A stretch of DNA of 14,805 nucleotides from a bacterium (GTDB lineage Bacteria; Eremiobacterota; Eremiobacteria; Baltobacterales; Baltobacteraceae): positions 1 to 14,805 of the forward strand of contig JAJYHP010000159.1 in the NCBI GenBank assembly GCA_021784715.1. The letters are read 5' to 3'. The notes beneath the pieces were generated by a model. It did no database searches and had not been told where the DNA came from. It saw nothing but the letters and a program-made list of their open reading frames with translations. Numbering within the stretch: position 1 is the stretch's first letter; each line of letters starts with the position of its first letter. Positions 1 to 6,901 of the stretch are shown here, in pieces. A program made the translations under genes and the position numbers.

Positions 1-108
1 TTTGTTGCCGATGTTTCCATGCGACGCGCCGGAGGGAGCTGCGACCGCATTGAGCCCACAGAACGCTGCAATCAGCGTTGCTAGGACTCCGGTGCTCAGT
101 CGCTTCAA
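1..108 (-). CDS. Exported protein, N-terminal fragment (TTG start, cut by window edge)
   Basis: Only the first 36 codons are in the window; the gene runs off the left edge. The product begins (L/M)KRLSTGVLATLIAAF and has a short basic N-terminus, a hydrophobic core up to about residue 20 and a small-residue cleavage region (NAVAA|PSG), which is a classic Sec signal peptide. No ATG or GTG is available near the ribosome site, but a strong GAGGAGG lies 5 bases before TTG, so TTG is chosen. After the predicted cleavage site the visible residues (PSGASHGNIGNK) are too few to assign a family. It is therefore a secreted or periplasmic protein of unknown function. The 178-base gap upstream is long for this window and carries predicted RNA structure (see 199-250). 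Seen: signal peptide and ribosome site. Inferred: export. Confidence 0.7.
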   Translation of the reverse strand, partial: MKRLSTGVLATLIAAFCGLNAVAAPSGASHGNIGNK

Positions 109-113
109 AGTAT

Positions 114-120
114 CCTCCTC
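114..120 (-). promoter_or_regulatory. Shine-Dalgarno GAGGAGG fixing a TTG start
   Basis: On the minus strand GAGGAGG ends 5 bases before the TTG at 108-106. It is the strongest ribosome-binding site in the left part of the window and supports the rare TTG start of the exported protein. Confidence 0.7.
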
Positions 121-198
121 GATAGGTAAGAGAGTCGTAAAGATGCCTCGGTTTCTTCGTTAAACGCCGTCTTTCAAACAACGCTAGGAGCCCGTAGC

Positions 199-250
199 CG
201 GCCTTCGCCGACGACGGGGCCCCCGAAGAACCGTCATCCCCTCTCTTCGG
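199..250 (-). promoter_or_regulatory. Structured leader with a possible H-type pseudoknot
   Basis: This lies in the gap between the thioesterase stop and the TTG-started exported gene. Read on the minus strand, CCGAAGA (250-244) can pair with TCTTCGG (229-223), and GACGG (235-231) can pair with CCGTC (217-213). The two helices interleave with linkers of 8, 1 and 5 bases, the order of an H-type pseudoknot. A further 4-bp CGGC/GCCG hairpin (210-199) follows. It could be a 5' leader element of the exported gene or the 3' end/terminator zone of the thioesterase gene. I recognise no known riboswitch class. The complementarity is seen directly; function is inferred. Confidence 0.3.
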
Positions 251-286
251 CCCGAGCTTCCAGCCCCCTCTTCAACAAGGAGGAAT

Positions 287-682
287 TCAGTCGAGTTTTT
301 CGGCGAGCTTCGCCTCGAAACGCTCCCGATCGATGATAAAGCGTTCGTGGGTGCCCTCGGCGACCGCGTCGGACTCATCGAAGGCGCGTACGGCAAAGCT
401 GACGCGGGGGCCATCGACGAGCGCGACCTCCACCTCGGTTCGGACGAGGAAGCCGACCGGGACGGGGCGCCGGTGCTCGAGTTCAATATGGGTGCCGACC
501 GAGATCTGGTTCTCGAGGAGAGCGCCCTCCAAGCAAGCGATCGCCGCTCGCTCGACAAGGTCGACCAGCATCGCGGTCGAGAGGACCTCGACCCCGGCAT
601 TACCGGCCTTGTGCGCCGTCATCCATTCCTCGACGCGGCATTGGAAGCTGTGGGATCGACCGAGGAGGATGTTTTTGGACAT
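287..682 (-). CDS. FlK-like hotdog-fold acyl-CoA thioesterase
   Basis: A 131-residue single-domain protein, the usual size of fluoroacetyl-CoA thioesterase (FlK)-type hotdog enzymes, which hydrolyse short acyl-CoA thioesters in the cytoplasm. Thr36 (STAM), Glu44 (LVER) and His70 (ELEH) have spacings of 8 and 26 residues, matching the catalytic Thr42/Glu50/His76 of FlK as I recall it. The segments SVGTHIELEH (61-70) and EGTHERFIIDRERF (109-122) are also typical of this family. The start is the ATG at 682, beginning MSKNILLG; the reading frame is open far upstream but those residues are not protein-like. No clear Shine-Dalgarno is visible. The gene is divergent from the efflux operon across a 123-base gap. 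Family membership is well supported. Real fluoroacetate detoxification is not implied, since most relatives probably act on other acyl-CoAs. Confidence 0.85.
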   Translation of the reverse strand: MSKNILLGRSHSFQCRVEEWMTAHKAGNAGVEVLSTAMLVDLVERAAIACLEGALLENQISVGTHIELEHRRPVPVGFLVRTEVEVALVDGPRVSFAVRAFDESDAVAEGTHERFIIDRERFEAKLAEKLD

Positions 683-805
683 AGCGCGGGTTCTGGTAGT
701 TTGTGCCTCGCGTAAAATCCCCCGCTTGCCGATAAGCCATGAATCAATTCTCAGGTTTGTGGTGTATATGGGGAAGACGACCTCATTGTCTTCTATAGGA
801 GAGCT

Positions 806-2032
806 ATGCCCGGCCCAATCCGTATGACGATCTCGGCGGCTACGATCGCCGTCCTCCTCGCTGGTTGCGGGGCAAAGGGTGCGCGCGCGCCGATTCCGCT
901 CGATGTCGAGGCTAGCCCCGTAACGGTCGGGCGCATCGCCACCTATCTCTCCCTCGACGGCCAGATCGCCCCCTATGAGAGCTCGACGTTGTCCTTTCAG
1001 CAGTCGGGCCCCGTCTCGGCGGTCTACGTCAACGTCGGCGACCGCGTCACCAAAGGCGAGATCCTCGCCCGCATCGATCCCTCGACGCTCGACGCGCAGT
1101 TGCAGGCCGCCGATGCGACGGCGATGCAATCGCAGGCGAGCGCACGCGGGCAGCAGATCGATCTTCCGGCGCGCAATCAGGCCAACGACGCCGCGCTCTC
1201 GAGCGCGAAGGCGGCGTTAGCGAACGCGCAACTCGTCTTCAATCAAGACATGCAGCTCTTCAACCAAAAATATCTGTCGCAGCAGGCGCTGGAATCGGCA
1301 CGCGCCGCGCTTGCCGCCGCGCAGGGAAATTACAATACCGCGCTCGCCAACGCGCAAGCGAATCCGTCGAATGCCGAATCGGTGAAGGCTGCGCAGGCAG
1401 CGGCGCAGGCTGCGGCGGCACAGGCCAATCTCATTCGCACGCAGATCGGGCAGACCGCGCTCTACGCGCCGTTCGACGGCGTGGTGACCGCGCGCATGAT
1501 GGACCCCGGCACGATGGCTTCGCCGGCTGCGCCGGCGTTGCAGGTCTCGCGGGTCGATATCGTCTGGGTCAACGTCAATATCCCCGACGGCGATCTCGCC
1601 TACGTTCGCACCGGAACGCCGCTGAGTTTTACGACGAGTTCGCTCCCCGGGCAGGTCTTCCACGCGCGTCTCGATGCGGTGAACGCGGTGCCGACCAACG
1701 GGACGCTCTCCTATCTCGCGCGCGTGAAGATGCAGAACCCCGGCGACGTTCTGCGCGGCGGCATGCTGGTAACGGCGATGATGGCGAAGCAATCCGCGAA
1801 GAACGCACTGATCGTGCCGCGCGCTGCGGTGGCGAGCGTCCAGAGCGGCGATGCGGTCTTCATCGTCGACGGCAGTAAAGCCAAGGAAGTTCCGGTCAAG
1901 GTGGGGTTGCAGACCGATACCGAGTCGCAGATTCTCTCCGGTCTCTCGGCGGGAGAGCGCGTTATTACGACGCGCCCCGACTCGCTACGGAGCGGTAGCC
2001 CCATACACGTCGTCGCCGGTGGTGGGCAGTGA
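806..2032 (+). CDS. RND-type efflux periplasmic adaptor (membrane fusion) lipoprotein
   Basis: A 408-residue adaptor of the HlyD/AcrA superfamily, which bridges an inner-membrane pump and a TolC channel. A lipobox LAGC at residues 18-21 follows a hydrophobic segment, so it is likely lipid-anchored. The biotinyl-lipoyl domain is split in two: GPVSAVYVNVGDRVTKG (about 68-84) and ALYAPFDGVVTARMMDPG (about 218-235). Between them is an Ala/Gln-rich alpha-hairpin (about 94-215). A beta-barrel (about 250-330) and membrane-proximal domain (about 335-405, with IVPRAAV) follow. AGGAG at 797-801 is 4 bases before the ATG. The stop overlaps the GTG start of the TolC-like gene by 4 bases (GTGA), implying coupled translation. 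No pump gene (RND, ABC or MFS) lies next to it, so the substrate is unknown. Confidence 0.92.
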   Translation: MPGPIRMTISAATIAVLLAGCGAKGARAPIPLDVEASPVTVGRIATYLSLDGQIAPYESSTLSFQQSGPVSAVYVNVGDRVTKGEILARIDPSTLDAQLQAADATAMQSQASARGQQIDLPARNQANDAALSSAKAALANAQLVFNQDMQLFNQKYLSQQALESARAALAAAQGNYNTALANAQANPSNAESVKAAQAAAQAAAAQANLIRTQIGQTALYAPFDGVVTARMMDPGTMASPAAPALQVSRVDIVWVNVNIPDGDLAYVRTGTPLSFTTSSLPGQVFHARLDAVNAVPTNGTLSYLARVKMQNPGDVLRGGMLVTAMMAKQSAKNALIVPRAAVASVQSGDAVFIVDGSKAKEVPVKVGLQTDTESQILSGLSAGERVITTRPDSLRSGSPIHVVAGGGQ

Positions 2033-3411
2033 AGCGGCGAGCGGCGCGTTTCGGCGCGCTCGTTCTCGTCGGCGCGTTCGCCTGGACGCTCGTTCCGCGT
2101 GCGTCCGATGCGGCGACGCAAGGCCTCATCTCTCCGCGCGTCGCCGTCGCGGGAGTTCCAACGAAAGTTACCCTCGTGCAGGCGGTCGCGATCGCCGTCG
2201 CGCAATCGCCGACGCTCGCGCAGGCGCGGGCGACCTACGCGCAGGCGCTCGCGAAGTATAACGTCGCGAAGAGCGCCGTCTTCCCGTCGGTCTCGGGGAG
2301 CGCGGGGGCGACGCGCACGTTCTCTTCCGGAACGATCGGCGGCGTCGGCGGCGGCGTGGGCACGCCGAACGGCATCTACAACAGCGTCAATTATGGGTTG
2401 AAGCTCAGCGAACTCATTTACGACGGCGGTCGCGTGATTGCAGGCATTCACGTTGCAAAATCGGGGCAGGTCGCCGGCCGCGATACGTTGATTCGCTCGT
2501 TACAGGAACTCGGTTATACCGTCGCACAGGCGTACTACGGGGTGCTGCTCGCGGATCGCTCGGTGAGCGTCGACCAACAGATCATCAAGCAGTACCTCAC
2601 GCAAGAGCAGCTCGTCGAAGCACAGATTCGCGTCGGAGCAGCCGCGCCGTCAGATCTCTACTCCGCAAAAGCGCTCACCGCGCAGGCACGCCTGCAACTC
2701 GTGACCGACGAAGGAACGCGCGTCGCCGCACAGGCGACCTTTGCCACGACTTTGGGGCTCGAGGCCAACGCGTTGATCGAACCGATCGATAACACGGCCG
2801 GATCGTTGACCGCGCCGGCACCGAAATTTCCGGTGCTCTCCTACGACAAGGCGATCCGGCGCGCGCTGTTGATGCGCCCCGATTATCTCGCAGCGCTCAA
2901 CAATTATCAGTCGGCGAAGGAGAACGTCCGCTTCAATCGGCTAACGAAGTTTCCGTCGATCAACGCCAATGCCAGCGACGGCTATCAGAGCGGTCTCAAC
3001 GGAATCCCGGTGCAGTCGAAATCGCTCGGCGCGACGCTGACGGTACCGATTTTCGATCAAGGGCTCACAAACTATAACGTCGCGGTCGCCGCGGCACAGG
3101 CCGATGCGGCGAAGGCCGGCATCACGCTGTCGCGTCTGCAGGTCGAGAGCGACGTGCGCAGCGCGATTGCAAAGCTTGCCGCGGCGCAGTCGGCACTCGA
3201 CCAAGCGCAGGCAAGTTTGAAAGCTGCGCAGGTCGGCTACGATGCCGCAAGCGCTCAATATAAGGCCGGGGTCGCGAACCTCGTTACTCTTGTGACCGCG
3301 GAAGCAACGCTGGCAACGGCGCAGAAAAATGCGGTCTCGTCGGTCTATTCGCTCCAAACGGCGGAGCAAAATTACGAGCTCGCGCTCGGTGAAAGTGAAT
3401 ACACGAAGTGA
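2029..3411 (+). CDS. TolC-family outer-membrane efflux protein
   Basis: A 460-residue outer-membrane factor, close to the usual TolC/OprM length. The signal peptide MKRRAARFGALVLVGAFAW... ends near DAA (about residues 27-29). Two homologous OEP halves follow. The first includes KVTLVQAVAIAVAQSPTLAQARA, and the second includes LSYDKAIRRALLMRPDYLAALNN. Each has long Ala/Gln-rich helices such as VAAAQADAAKAGITLSRLQ, as expected for the coiled-coil tunnel. LSELIYDGGRV and VPIFDQG are typical beta-strand and turn motifs of the family. It starts with GTG inside the adaptor stop codon, and its own stop overlaps the GTG of the next gene in the same way. It should form the outer-membrane exit duct for the adaptor. 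There is no N-terminal lipobox, unlike OprM-type lipoproteins. Confidence 0.93.
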   Translation: MKRRAARFGALVLVGAFAWTLVPRASDAATQGLISPRVAVAGVPTKVTLVQAVAIAVAQSPTLAQARATYAQALAKYNVAKSAVFPSVSGSAGATRTFSSGTIGGVGGGVGTPNGIYNSVNYGLKLSELIYDGGRVIAGIHVAKSGQVAGRDTLIRSLQELGYTVAQAYYGVLLADRSVSVDQQIIKQYLTQEQLVEAQIRVGAAAPSDLYSAKALTAQARLQLVTDEGTRVAAQATFATTLGLEANALIEPIDNTAGSLTAPAPKFPVLSYDKAIRRALLMRPDYLAALNNYQSAKENVRFNRLTKFPSINANASDGYQSGLNGIPVQSKSLGATLTVPIFDQGLTNYNVAVAAAQADAAKAGITLSRLQVESDVRSAIAKLAAAQSALDQAQASLKAAQVGYDAASAQYKAGVANLVTLVTAEATLATAQKNAVSSVYSLQTAEQNYELALGESEYTK

Positions 3412-4547
3412 TCGCGATTGCAGACCCGGTGAACGCTGAAATTCTCGCCGTCTCGGAGGACCGTCTCGCGGGCTTCCAACGCGACCCCTTCGGTGAGATC
3501 GCACGGCGGAGCGGCGTTCCGTTGCCCGTCGTCCTGGATCGTATCGTCGCCATGCTTCAAGCGGGTACGATTCGCCGCGTTCGGCAGACGTTGCTCGCGA
3601 CGAGCCTGGCACCGGGAGCGCTCACGGCGTGGCGCGTCCCCGCCGAGAGACTCGATGCGGCGTTCGATTTCATGAGCAAAGAGGATCCATTCTCGGGGCA
3701 TATCGTCATTCGCAGCACCGACGGAGATTCACCGGGCAGCGCGTACCGACTGTGGACGACGTTGAAGGTGCCGCAGGGATACTCGTTGCGCAAGCACGCC
3801 GAGTTTCTCGCCGCACGGGTCGGGGCCGAAGCCTTCAAGCTCATGCCGGCCAAAATGCTCTTCGCACTCGGCGTCGGGCACGTCCGTCGGCGCGGCCTCG
3901 AACCGGGTGCGCGCGCCGATGCTCCGGGCGAGATTCAGAGCACGAATATCGTGCTGCTCGACGAGGAGGAATGGCGCGTTCTTACGGCGCTGAAACGTGA
4001 GTTCGCCATCGACGAGATCGTCGAAGCGTGTTGGGTTGCGCGCGCGGCCGAGGCCGGGGTCTCGTTGGAACGATTCTTTGCCGTCGCCGAAGAACTCGAA
4101 CGGCGCAAGGTGATCGGGCGCTTCTCCACGTTTTTGGAGCACGTGAAACCGAACGCTGCCAACGAACGCGTCACGCGTTATAATGCGCTCTTTCACTGGC
4201 GCGTGGCCCCGGGCAACGAAGTGGCGGCCGGGCGGGAAGTTGCACGCCATTTCGTCATCACGCACGGCTATTGGCGCGAGGGCGGCCCCGAGTTCATGAA
4301 CGTGAACATCATGGCCGTCGCGCACGGAACCGAGAAAGCGCTCGTCCTCGAGCATAAAGCCGCGATCGACGCCCACCTGCACGAGGCGGGAATCCCGTTC
4401 GACTACACCAACGTCTTTTGGGGCGGACGCAGTGAGATTAAACCCTCGGAGATCGCGCCGGCGGCTTTCGAGGCATTTCATCGCGCGCTCGGCAACGATC
4501 CGGAAGCGATGCGGGCGGAGGACGGCGAAACACTCTCCTCGGTTTAG
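3408..4547 (+). CDS. Fused two-domain siroheme decarboxylase-like (AhbA/AhbB, NirDL; Lrp/AsnC-like) protein
   Basis: A 379-residue protein with two homologous halves, each resembling a subunit of siroheme decarboxylase, the heterodimer that converts siroheme to 12,18-didecarboxysiroheme for heme d1 or alternative heme synthesis. The N-half (about 18-165) has a winged-helix segment (DPFGEIARRSGVPLPVVLDRI, then GTIRRVRQ, then ALTAWRVP), YRLWTTLKVP and MPAKMLFALGVG (146-157), all family-like. The C-half (about 183-348) has a second helix-turn-helix-like segment, FHWRVAP, a His286-x-Tyr288-x-Arg290 motif (THGYWR) and a tail (RSEIKPSEI) like the subunit C-terminus. In the N-half the matching motif is His98-x3-Arg102 without the Tyr. 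The GTG start overlaps the TolC-like stop by 4 bases, so it is probably co-translated with the efflux genes. It could be an enzyme or a ligand-sensing regulator; this is inference. Homology is fairly sure, activity is not. Confidence 0.75.
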   Translation: MIAIADPVNAEILAVSEDRLAGFQRDPFGEIARRSGVPLPVVLDRIVAMLQAGTIRRVRQTLLATSLAPGALTAWRVPAERLDAAFDFMSKEDPFSGHIVIRSTDGDSPGSAYRLWTTLKVPQGYSLRKHAEFLAARVGAEAFKLMPAKMLFALGVGHVRRRGLEPGARADAPGEIQSTNIVLLDEEEWRVLTALKREFAIDEIVEACWVARAAEAGVSLERFFAVAEELERRKVIGRFSTFLEHVKPNAANERVTRYNALFHWRVAPGNEVAAGREVARHFVITHGYWREGGPEFMNVNIMAVAHGTEKALVLEHKAAIDAHLHEAGIPFDYTNVFWGGRSEIKPSEIAPAAFEAFHRALGNDPEAMRAEDGETLSSV

Positions 4548-4595
4548 CGTTCGTCGAGCAACGAAGTAGTCGGGAAAATTCGACGGTTCGGAAAC

Positions 4596-4607
4596 GGGAA
4601 TGTTCCC
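4596..4607. promoter_or_regulatory. Short inverted repeat GGGAA-TG-TTCCC upstream of the binding-protein gene
   Basis: A perfect dyad with 5-base arms lies 50 bases before the GTG start of the solute-binding lipoprotein, in a 109-base gap. TTCTAG-like sequence downstream (around 4620) could be part of a promoter, but no good -35 box was found. It could be an operator half-site or chance, since a 10-base match is not rare. The gap otherwise shows no convincing terminator for the preceding operon. Confidence 0.2.
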
Positions 4608-4641
4608 AAGCCCGACAAATTCTAGATGGACTTGCTGCCCG

Positions 4642-4648
4642 GGAGGAG
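4642..4648 (+). promoter_or_regulatory. Shine-Dalgarno GGAGGAG setting the GTG start at 4657
   Basis: GGAGGAG ends 8 bases before the GTG at 4657. It favours that start over the in-frame ATG at 4600, which would add 19 non-signal-like residues before the lipoprotein signal peptide. Confidence 0.75.
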
Positions 4649-4656
4649 ATCTTCTT

Positions 4657-6297
4657 GTGAAACGTTTCGCCGTTCTTGCCCTTGCCCTTGCGTTCTCATT
4701 CACCGCCTGTAGCCGCGTGCAAAAAAGCGGCACCGTCGGGCCGAACGGGCAAATAAATTCCTGGACGATTCCGCACGTGCTTCGCTACGCGACCGCAGAG
4801 GACATATCGTCGCTCAACCCCGTGCTGACGCAGCAGTCGACGCTTAGCCTGATGTCGTCGCTGACGATGGCCTGGTTAACGAAGTGGAACGCACAGAACA
4901 GGCCGATCCCCGAACTGCTCACCGTCGAACCGACGAAAGCGAACGGCGGCATCAGCCCCGACGGCAAAACGATCACCTGGCATCTCCGCCACGGCGTGCG
5001 ATGGTCCGACGGCGCTCCCTTCACCGCCGACGATGTCGTCTGGTCGATCCACGCGATCATGAATCCGGCGAACGATATCGTCAGCCGCACGGGCTGGGAT
5101 CTCATCGACAAAATTCAGGAGCCGAATAAATACACGGTCATCCTCCACCTCAAGCATCCGTATTCGCCGTTTATCACGACGTTTTTTTCCAGCGCCGGCG
5201 CCAACCCGTGCGTTCTTCCCAAACATATATTGGCGAAGTATCCGAACATCAACAACGTTCCCTATAACTCGCTCCCGGTCGGCATCGGGCCCTTTAAGTA
5301 CGAGCGCTGGAACCGCGGCCAAGATGTCGTCATGGTGCCCAACCCGCTCTATTTCCGCGGCTTGCCGAAGCTCAAGAAGATTATCTTCGAGATCATTCCC
5401 AACCGCGACACCGTGCTGACGCAGATGCAGGCCAAACAGCTCGATCTTTGGATGTACGTTTCGCCGGCCTATGTCAATCGTCTCAAAGCGATGACGCCGT
5501 TCAAGGTCTCGGTGAAACCCGACTACTTCTACGATCACATCGATTTCAATCTCTCGCACCCGAAGGTTGCGAGTCTCGCCGTTCGTCGCGCCCTGCGATA
5601 TGCAACGCCGCTCGCGCGCATCAACCGGAAGATCCGCCATAATATCGGCAACCTTCAGGATCAGCCGAACCCGAAGAGCGCGCCCTATTGGGTGCACGGC
5701 ATCGGCTACACGCACTACAATATCGCCAAAGCGAACGAGATTCTCGACAAAGCGGGCTGGAAGCGCGGCCCCGACGGAATCCGGGAGAAGAACGGCGTGC
5801 GCTTGATGCTCGATCTCGCGACCGTCGTCGGCCTCCCCGATACCGATAACATCATTGAATTGATGCGCGAATCGTGGAAGAAGATCGGCGTCGGCCTCAG
5901 CGTCCGCCACTATTCCTCGGCGGAGTTTTTCGCGCCTTATCAAAACGGCGGGATCGTCTACGGCAACAGTTGGGACGTGACGATGTTTGCGTGGGGGAAC
6001 GATCCGCTCGGCGATTATTCGTTCATCTATCGCTGCAATCAGTTCCCGCCGAACGGCCAGAACGATCTCCGTTGGTGCGATCCGAAAGCCGATGCGGCGA
6101 TGAAGGCGCTCTTCTCGCACTTCACGCAACGCGAACGGAACGCCGACGTCGCGATCCTCACCAAACAGTTCGTGAAAGAGGTACCGTCGATCGTCACGGA
6201 CGGGCGCATGGCGATCTACGCCTACAATCGCGATCTCAAGCACTTCCATCCCGGCGTGCTCGCGCCGTTCGATAACATGATGAAGGTAGATATCTAG
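4657..6297 (+). CDS. Family-5 extracellular solute-binding lipoprotein (oligopeptide/dipeptide type)
   Basis: A 546-residue substrate-binding protein of the SBP_bac_5 (DppA/OppA/NikA) family, which delivers peptides, nickel, heme or other ligands to an ABC importer. The start VKRFAVLALALAFSF leads to a lipobox-like FTAC with Cys18; Phe at the -3 position is less usual. Family signatures are in order: SSLNPVLTQQ near the N-terminus, the PDGKTITWHLRHGVRWSDGAPFTADDVVWS block (about 108-136), GIGPFKYERW (about 209-218), and VRRALRYAT (about 311-319), with EILDKAGW next. Length is normal. There are no permease or ATPase genes beside it, so it is an orphan binding protein here. It follows the efflux/siroheme-like operon on the same strand after 109 bases, and may have its own promoter. 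Ligand cannot be told from sequence; a peptide is the default guess. Confidence 0.92.
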   Translation: MKRFAVLALALAFSFTACSRVQKSGTVGPNGQINSWTIPHVLRYATAEDISSLNPVLTQQSTLSLMSSLTMAWLTKWNAQNRPIPELLTVEPTKANGGISPDGKTITWHLRHGVRWSDGAPFTADDVVWSIHAIMNPANDIVSRTGWDLIDKIQEPNKYTVILHLKHPYSPFITTFFSSAGANPCVLPKHILAKYPNINNVPYNSLPVGIGPFKYERWNRGQDVVMVPNPLYFRGLPKLKKIIFEIIPNRDTVLTQMQAKQLDLWMYVSPAYVNRLKAMTPFKVSVKPDYFYDHIDFNLSHPKVASLAVRRALRYATPLARINRKIRHNIGNLQDQPNPKSAPYWVHGIGYTHYNIAKANEILDKAGWKRGPDGIREKNGVRLMLDLATVVGLPDTDNIIELMRESWKKIGVGLSVRHYSSAEFFAPYQNGGIVYGNSWDVTMFAWGNDPLGDYSFIYRCNQFPPNGQNDLRWCDPKADAAMKALFSHFTQRERNADVAILTKQFVKEVPSIVTDGRMAIYAYNRDLKHFHPGVLAPFDNMMKVDI

Positions 6298-6322
6298 TGC
6301 TGAGGTCGAATTCGATCGGCGA

Positions 6323-6901
6323 CTAATCGAGTGGCGCGCCCGGGGCGGTCGAGGCGTCGACGTAAATTGCGAGACGCTCGACCGTTCCGTCGTTTCCCAT
6401 CGCCAGAGCGCTGCCGCCGGGGAAGCCGGTCGCGAATATCTGCGCGTAGCTGCCGCCGGGCGTCGGGATCGGCGTAAAATATTCGGGGAGCGCGAGAAGC
6501 TGCATCCCCAGCTCGATCTCGCCGGGTACGAGGCGATAGCTGCCGCAGTCGCGCGCTTCCAGCGGCGGCGCCTGCGCGGCGCGGGGCCGATAGAGCTCGG
6601 CGGCGCTCAAAAGCGTACCGCTAAAAAAAAGCGTCAGAAACGCGCGCTCTCCGCCGATCCGCAGGCAGTACGTATGCCAACCCGCCGATGGATAACGATA
6701 GGCGATACCGAGCTCGCGCTCGACGTCGCGGCGCGTGCTGCTTCCGACGGCGAGTGCGAGACGCTCGTTAAAGAGCGAGATCGGTGCATCGGCGCGCGGT
6801 GGAAGCGTCGGTGCGTGCGCGGGGCGCTTGCGTTCGTAGATGCTCGCCAGCACCTCGACCGCGCGGCGCATTGCAAAATCCGGTGGTTCGCGCTCGCTCA
6901 T
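6323..6901 (-). CDS. Unknown 192-residue protein coupled to the M50 protease
   Basis: I do not recognise this protein. It begins MSEREPPDFAMRRAVEV and has no signal peptide or clear membrane segment. The N-terminal 45 residues are charged and proline-rich (KRPAHAPTLPPRADAP). The rest looks like a compact alpha/beta domain with aromatic stretches: RDVERELGIAYRYPSAGWHTY (about 58-78, cut at an aromatic cluster), ERAFLTLFFSGTLLSAAELYR, and a Gly-rich segment TPIPTPGGSYAQIFATGFPGG (about 143-163). Its ATG overlaps the protease stop by 4 bases (ATGA), so the two are co-translated and probably work together, for example as partner, adaptor or substrate-binding factor of the protease. The larger open frame reaching 7504 is not protein-like upstream of this ATG. 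It is convergent with the binding-protein gene, 25 bases apart. Confidence 0.75.
   Translation of the reverse strand: MSEREPPDFAMRRAVEVLASIYERKRPAHAPTLPPRADAPISLFNERLALAVGSSTRRDVERELGIAYRYPSAGWHTYCLRIGGERAFLTLFFSGTLLSAAELYRPRAAQAPPLEARDCGSYRLVPGEIELGMQLLALPEYFTPIPTPGGSYAQIFATGFPGGSALAMGNDGTVERLAIYVDASTAPGAPLD

Noticed and set aside
181..286. Cyclic-di-AMP (ydaO) riboswitch in the leader of the exported gene
   Set aside because: A GGCUACGGGCUCCUAGCG stretch on the minus strand weakly recalls the ydaO 3' motif, but the key conserved strings are not matched, so I do not call the class.
683..805. Promoters for the divergent thioesterase and efflux genes
   Set aside because: TATATG at 765-770 looks like a -10 box, but no fitting -35 box is at the right distance on either strand, so no promoter is called.
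683..1129. Upstream extension of the thioesterase frame
   Set aside because: It would overlap the adaptor gene and its signal peptide region; the thioesterase homology begins just after the ATG at 682.
4876..6249. Long open frame on the minus strand (457 residues) opposite the solute-binding protein gene
   Set aside because: It is antisense to a clear family-5 binding protein, is rich in Arg, Asp and Val as GC-rich shadow frames are, and shows no recognisable domain. Similar long shadows at 3729-4733 and 1217-1792 were rejected for the same reason.
6298..6322. Terminator between the convergent binding-protein and unknown genes
   Set aside because: Only a 10-base TCGAATTCGA palindrome overlaps this 25-base gap; there is no stable stem with a T-run.
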